Positions 60,605-64,000 of a DNA stretch of 64,000 nt are shown here, one piece after another. The stretch comes from CAYPNP01 sp964412195. Its GTDB lineage: Bacteria; Acidobacteriota; JAAYUB01. A program made the position numbers and the translations under genes. The stretch lies in the NCBI GenBank assembly GCA_964412195.1, contig CAYPNP010000012.1:1-64000 (forward strand), given 5' to 3'. Under the pieces are notes generated by a model. It worked only from the letters and a program-made list of their open reading frames with translations, did no database searches and was not told where the DNA came from. The first letter of the stretch is position 1; each line of letters starts with the position of its first letter.

Positions 60605-61272
60605 ATCCCGCCATGCAGCGGCTCGCCTTCCCCGGCCCGGCCGGCGCCCTGGAGGCGCTGCTGGAAGTGCCGGCGTCCTACTCCGGCGGAGTCGCCGCCG
60701 TCCTTTGCCACCCCCATCCCCTCTACGGCGGGACGATGCGGAACAAGGTCGTCGCCCGGATGGCCCAGGCGCTGCTCGACTGCGGTTTGGCGGCGCTGCG
60801 GTTCAACTTCCGGGGCGTGGAAGCCAGCGAGGGGACGCACGACGCCGGCCGGGGAGAGGTCCTGGACGCCTGCGCCGCCGTGGATTACCTCATGCGCACG
60901 CTGGCTCCGCGCCGGCTCCTCCTGGGCGGATTTTCCTTCGGCGCCTGGGTCGCCGCCCGGGCCGCGGCACCGTGCGGCGCGGAATCGGAGCTGATCGGCC
61001 TCCTCTCGGTGGGAACCCCCGCCGACCTGTATGATTACGGCTTCCTCGCCGCCCTGTACCTGCCCGTTTTCTTCGTCCACGGAGACGCGGACACCGTCTG
61101 CGCCCCGGCGGCGGTCGGGCCGCTGGCCCACGAAGGGGGCCGGTCCCGGAGCCTGGTCCTGGTCAAGGGGGCCGACCACTTCTTCACCGGGCGCCTGAAG
61201 GTCCTGCAGGAAGTCATCCGCGGACACTATCTGCCGCTCGTGCAGCGGCTGGAACGCGCCGGAGGGGTGTGA
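60601..61272 (+). CDS. Alpha/beta hydrolase (dienelactone-hydrolase-like)
   Basis: 223 residues from a GTG overlapping the TPR stop. The pattern CHPHPLYGGTMRNKVV (36-51) and RFNFRGVEASEG (67-78) belongs to a common bacterial group of small esterase-like hydrolases. The triad is Ser-112 (GGFSFGAW), Asp-162 or Asp-164 (HGDADTVC) and His-193 (KGADHFF). There is no signal peptide, so it is cytoplasmic. The substrate is unknown. It sits one base before the queG start. Confidence 0.88.
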   Translation: MNPAMQRLAFPGPAGALEALLEVPASYSGGVAAVLCHPHPLYGGTMRNKVVARMAQALLDCGLAALRFNFRGVEASEGTHDAGRGEVLDACAAVDYLMRTLAPRRLLLGGFSFGAWVAARAAAPCGAESELIGLLSVGTPADLYDYGFLAALYLPVFFVHGDADTVCAPAAVGPLAHEGGRSRSLVLVKGADHFFTGRLKVLQEVIRGHYLPLVQRLERAGGV

Positions 61273-61273
61273 C

Positions 61274-62332
61274 TTGAGCGACCGTCTCTGGCAACAGCTG
61301 CGGAAACTGGCCGCGGAGGAGGGCATCCCGCTGGTGGGATGCACCACCCCCCAAGCCCTGAAGGCCGAGGCCGGCCGCCTGCGCGAGTGGATCGCCGGCG
61401 GCGGCCACGCCGGCATGGACTGGATGGGCCGCCATGCGTCCGTCCGCGAGGATCCGGGGCGTTGGCTGCCCGGCTGCCGGTCCGTTGTCGTGTGCGGATT
61501 CCCGTACCACCGCAGCCCGGTGTCCGGAGACTTCCGGATCGCCCGCTTTGCCCTCGGGCAGGACTACCACCGGACCATCCACCAGGCCCTGGAACGGTTG
61601 CTGCGCGGCCTCCAGGAGTTGGAGCCCTCCCTCGCCGGGCGGGCGGCCGTGGACACCGCCCCGTTGATGGAAAAGGCGTTGGCCGTGAAGGCCGGACTGG
61701 GCTGGCAGGGGAAGAACACCTGCCTGATCCATCCCGATCTGGGTTCCTATCTCTTCCTGGGGGAGCTGCTGCTCGACGCCCCCCTGCCCTCCACCCCGGC
61801 CCTCCCGGGGACCTGCGGGGATTGCCGCCGTTGCCTGGAGGCGTGCCCGACCGGAGCGCTTCGCGAGCCGGGGGTCCTCGACGCCCGCCGCTGCCTGGCC
61901 TACCTGACCGTGGAGCATCGGGGCGTCATTCCCGCGGGGTTCCGCGGCCGCCTGCGCGGCCGGGGATTCGGCTGCGACATCTGCCAGGAGGCCTGCCCTC
62001 ACAACGCCGGCGGCCGGGCGGAGGCCGTCCGCCCCGAATTCCGGCCCGATCCCCGGGTGCTCTCCCTGCGTCCGGAGGAGATCGCGACGATGAGCGGCCG
62101 CGCTTTCCGGAAGCGATTCGGCTTCTCCTCCCTCACCCGCGCCACCCAGGCGGGCCTGGTGCGCAACTGGATCGCTCTCGTGGCGGACCGGGAGGGCGGA
62201 CGACGGCCCCCCGGGGCGGACGAGGCCCTGCTCCGCTTCCCGCTGGCGGAGCGGCAGTGGGCCGAGTTCGGTTCGGGGTTGAAGACGCCGCCGGCCGGAA
62301 CGCCCGGCAGCGGGGAGGGGCCTAGGGCTTGA
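61274..62332 (+). CDS. queG: Epoxyqueuosine reductase
   Basis: 352 residues from a TTG at 61274 with GGAGGGG upstream. QueG uses cobalamin and two [4Fe-4S] clusters to reduce epoxyqueuosine to queuosine in tRNA. Cluster cysteines are seen at 181, 184, 187 and 191 (CGDCRRCLEACP) and at 207, 234, 237 and 241 (CDICQEACPHN). The catalytic Asp is in AVDTAPLMEKALA (127). Its 3' end overlaps the convergent coiled-coil gene by 11 bases. Confidence 0.94.
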   Translation: MSDRLWQQLRKLAAEEGIPLVGCTTPQALKAEAGRLREWIAGGGHAGMDWMGRHASVREDPGRWLPGCRSVVVCGFPYHRSPVSGDFRIARFALGQDYHRTIHQALERLLRGLQELEPSLAGRAAVDTAPLMEKALAVKAGLGWQGKNTCLIHPDLGSYLFLGELLLDAPLPSTPALPGTCGDCRRCLEACPTGALREPGVLDARRCLAYLTVEHRGVIPAGFRGRLRGRGFGCDICQEACPHNAGGRAEAVRPEFRPDPRVLSLRPEEIATMSGRAFRKRFGFSSLTRATQAGLVRNWIALVADREGGRRPPGADEALLRFPLAERQWAEFGSGLKTPPAGTPGSGEGPRA

Positions 62333-64000
62333 GGCTGAGGCGCAGCTTTTCCAGTTCTTCCTTCAGGTAATCCCTGTCGCCGGAGATGTCCTTCGGGACC
62401 TTCTCCCGGTAATACTCGTCCGAGCGCTTGATCGGCTGCTCGAGGATCTCATAGAAGTTCCGCTGGTTGGCGGCGGTCTTCAGGATCTCCTTGTTGTAGA
62501 GGATGATGTCCGACACGATGACCCGGGCCAGCCGCTGAGCCTTCTTCTGCGACGGGGTCAGCTCTTCGGCCGCCTCCACGGGCGGGGCGCCGATCGTGCC
62601 CTCCTCCACCACTTCGTAGACGGTATCCTTGGAACTGACGGCGGCGCTCGGCATGCGGACCTCGGTCTCCTTGTCGGCCCGCGCGATCTCTTCCTCGAGG
62701 GCGGAACGGTCTTCGGAGAGCCGGGTGATGGTCTCGACTCTCTCCTCGACCGCCTGTTTCTCGCGATCCAGGGCGGTCCGGGCCTTCATGCCCTCCGCCT
62801 TCACCACCGAGGAAACCTTGCGGGCGGATTCCAGCTTCTTCCGGAGGTCAGCGACCTCCTCCTCGGCGGTCCGGATGTGGTCCTCCAGGTCCTTCCGGTT
62901 GCGGACTTCCTGCTCCTTCAGGAGCAGCAATTCCTTCACCCCCGCCTCGTCGGCGCGGATTTCCTGCTCCATCTTCTGGAGGGTCTGGTGAACTTCGTCC
63001 CGCTCCACGGTGAGCCGGCGGAGTTTCTCCTCGAGGGTCTCAATCGATTCCCCCGGCCCTTCGGCAGCCGTCGCCTTCTCCATCTGTTTATCCACGCCGG
63101 CCTTGGCCGCCTGGAGTTCCTGAACCTGCCGGCGAAGATCGTCAAGCTCCTCCGTCATCCGGTCGATTTCGCCCTGGATCAGCTGGATGTTCTCGTTTTT
63201 CTCCACCAGGCTCTCGGTGTGCCGCTGGAGCTCGGCCTGCTTTTCCCTGAGGCCCGCCTTTCCCTGCTCCAGGTTTTCCTCAAGGGCCGTCTTTTCCTCC
63301 AACAGCAGGGCCAGTGCGGTTTCCAGCTCTTCCAGCCGCTGGGCTTCGGTGCCGGTGGCCTCCTCGTGGGCGACGCGCTTCTCCGCCAACGACTCAACCG
63401 ATCCCTGGACTTCCAGCACTTCCTGCCGCAGGTTATCCAGCTGCCGGTGGACCGCCTCGATCTCCTCCTCGAGCCGGGTGATCTGGCGGCCCTGGTCCTG
63501 CCGGGACTTTTCCACGACGTGGATGTCTTCGCCGATCCGCTCCTTTTCCCTCAAGGCGGACTTGAGGTTTTGGTCGGCCGCACGCCGCTCCTCTTCCAGT
63601 CCCGCCAGGGTCTGGCGGAGGTTGTCCAGGATGCCCTCGGTCTCCTCGAATTCCCGCCGGCTGCTTTCCAGGCGCCCCTGCAGTTCCTCGCGGGCGGTGT
63701 CAACGTCGCGGGTCTCATCCTCGACCGAGATCTTCTCCTCCATCGCCTTCTGGATTTTCTCTTCGAAGAGGGAAATCTGGGTCTCCAGGTTCTGCCGGGA
63801 GGCGTTGACGGAGTCGATCTCCGACTCCAGGCTCTTCTTCTCGCTGATCACCCGTTTCCGGAAATCGCTGGCCAGGTCGCGGGTCTGGATGGTCTCGTTC
63901 AGCTGGTTTTCCAGCACCACCAGCCGCGCCGCGCGCTGCTGCTTCAGGGCGGTGGCCTGGACCAGGGCCGTTCGGGTCCGGTGGAGGTATCCCCTCATCT
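62322..64000 (-). CDS. Long coiled-coil protein (5' end at or beyond the window edge)
   Basis: At least 558 residues. From the first visible residue to about 440 the sequence is an almost unbroken coiled coil rich in Glu, Lys, Arg and Leu (for example RLEELETALALLLEEKTALEE read in heptads). The last 75 residues form a separate globular segment, with KKAQRLARVIVSDIILYNKE, YYREKV and YLKEELEKLRLSL. A comparable end segment is, to my memory, found in regulatory proteins of delta-proteobacterial and acidobacterial type. An ATG lies at 63998, but upstream sequence is missing, so the gene may extend further. SMC-like hinge or ATPase motifs are absent in the visible part. Confidence 0.8.
   Translation of the reverse strand, partial: MRGYLHRTRTALVQATALKQQRAARLVVLENQLNETIQTRDLASDFRKRVISEKKSLESEIDSVNASRQNLETQISLFEEKIQKAMEEKISVEDETRDVDTAREELQGRLESSRREFEETEGILDNLRQTLAGLEEERRAADQNLKSALREKERIGEDIHVVEKSRQDQGRQITRLEEEIEAVHRQLDNLRQEVLEVQGSVESLAEKRVAHEEATGTEAQRLEELETALALLLEEKTALEENLEQGKAGLREKQAELQRHTESLVEKNENIQLIQGEIDRMTEELDDLRRQVQELQAAKAGVDKQMEKATAAEGPGESIETLEEKLRRLTVERDEVHQTLQKMEQEIRADEAGVKELLLLKEQEVRNRKDLEDHIRTAEEEVADLRKKLESARKVSSVVKAEGMKARTALDREKQAVEERVETITRLSEDRSALEEEIARADKETEVRMPSAAVSSKDTVYEVVEEGTIGAPPVEAAEELTPSQKKAQRLARVIVSDIILYNKEILKTAANQRNFYEILEQPIKRSDEYYREKVPKDISGDRDYLKEELEKLRLSLKP

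Overview
The window is a GC-rich bacterial chromosome segment that most likely comes from an Acidobacteriota, probably an anaerobic or fermentative member. Lineage clues are a VWFA-related protein of the Acidobacterial type (42441-43442), a GWxTD-domain lipid-era secreted protein with TPR-like tail (33409-35517), two Oar-like TonB-dependent receptors with an N-terminal carboxypeptidase-regulatory domain, and tandem DUF3857/transglutaminase-like proteins. This assignment is inference from family content; no rRNA gene is present. No plasmid, phage or CRISPR locus is visible.

Layout. 1-2143: a YtrA-type GntR regulator with an ABC ATPase and a truncated permease, preceded by a palindromic operator. 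2399-4074: three overlapping or close small genes of unknown function, ending with a lipoprotein. 4722-9539: soluble transhydrogenase SthA, a membrane protein, an SPFH protein with a damaged ribbon-helix-helix partner beside a G15/C15 palindrome, and a secreted cupredoxin-tailed protein. 9759-12985: a zinc alcohol dehydrogenase, an adenosine-deaminase-like hydrolase and a Xer-type recombinase. 13238-16366: the str operon (rpsL, rpsG, fusA) with a terminator between rpsG and fusA. 16507-21683: small membrane and Cys-rich proteins, a ROK kinase / B3-B4 protein / PfkB kinase operon, and a secreted M28 peptidase with a dockerin-like tail.

21772-29837 is central metabolism on the minus strand: MaeB, a ferredoxin-dependent 2-oxoacid oxidoreductase (ferredoxin, alpha, fused beta-gamma), a cyclic 2,3-diphosphoglycerate-synthetase-like GTPase and a DUF1015 protein. 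30117-37725 holds the first TonB receptor, the GWxTD protein, a SAP-like coiled-coil protein, NadA and a STAS anti-sigma antagonist. 37883-40897 is a threonine-to-glycine pathway (Tdh and Kbl) interrupted by a four-helix-bundle (S23/IVP) gene lying between inverted repeats. 41316-46869: a CDF metal exporter, the VWFA protein and the second TonB receptor. 47034-53693: tRNA-Glu, then a coupled minus-strand operon of two pseudo-transglutaminases, IspH and a double-domain ThyX. 53801-64000: a YedF-like protein, tRNA-Thr, a large secreted beta-propeller-like protein, a DciA-like protein, and a plus-strand operon Maf, TPR protein, alpha/beta hydrolase, QueG, converging on a coiled-coil protein cut by the window end.

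The most unusual signal is a set of at least eight degenerate short-period repeat families (period about 7-9 bases). They occur almost only between genes, are combined in a composite 350-base block at 40961-41312, and flank the S23 gene as inverted copies. Other points worth attention are the orphan three-gene operon, in which two products share an E-x-W-x7-L-x-N-M-R tail, a threonine dehydrogenase lacking the structural zinc cysteines, paired transglutaminase-like proteins that have lost Cys and His, and a ThyX whose active-site motif is split between two domains.
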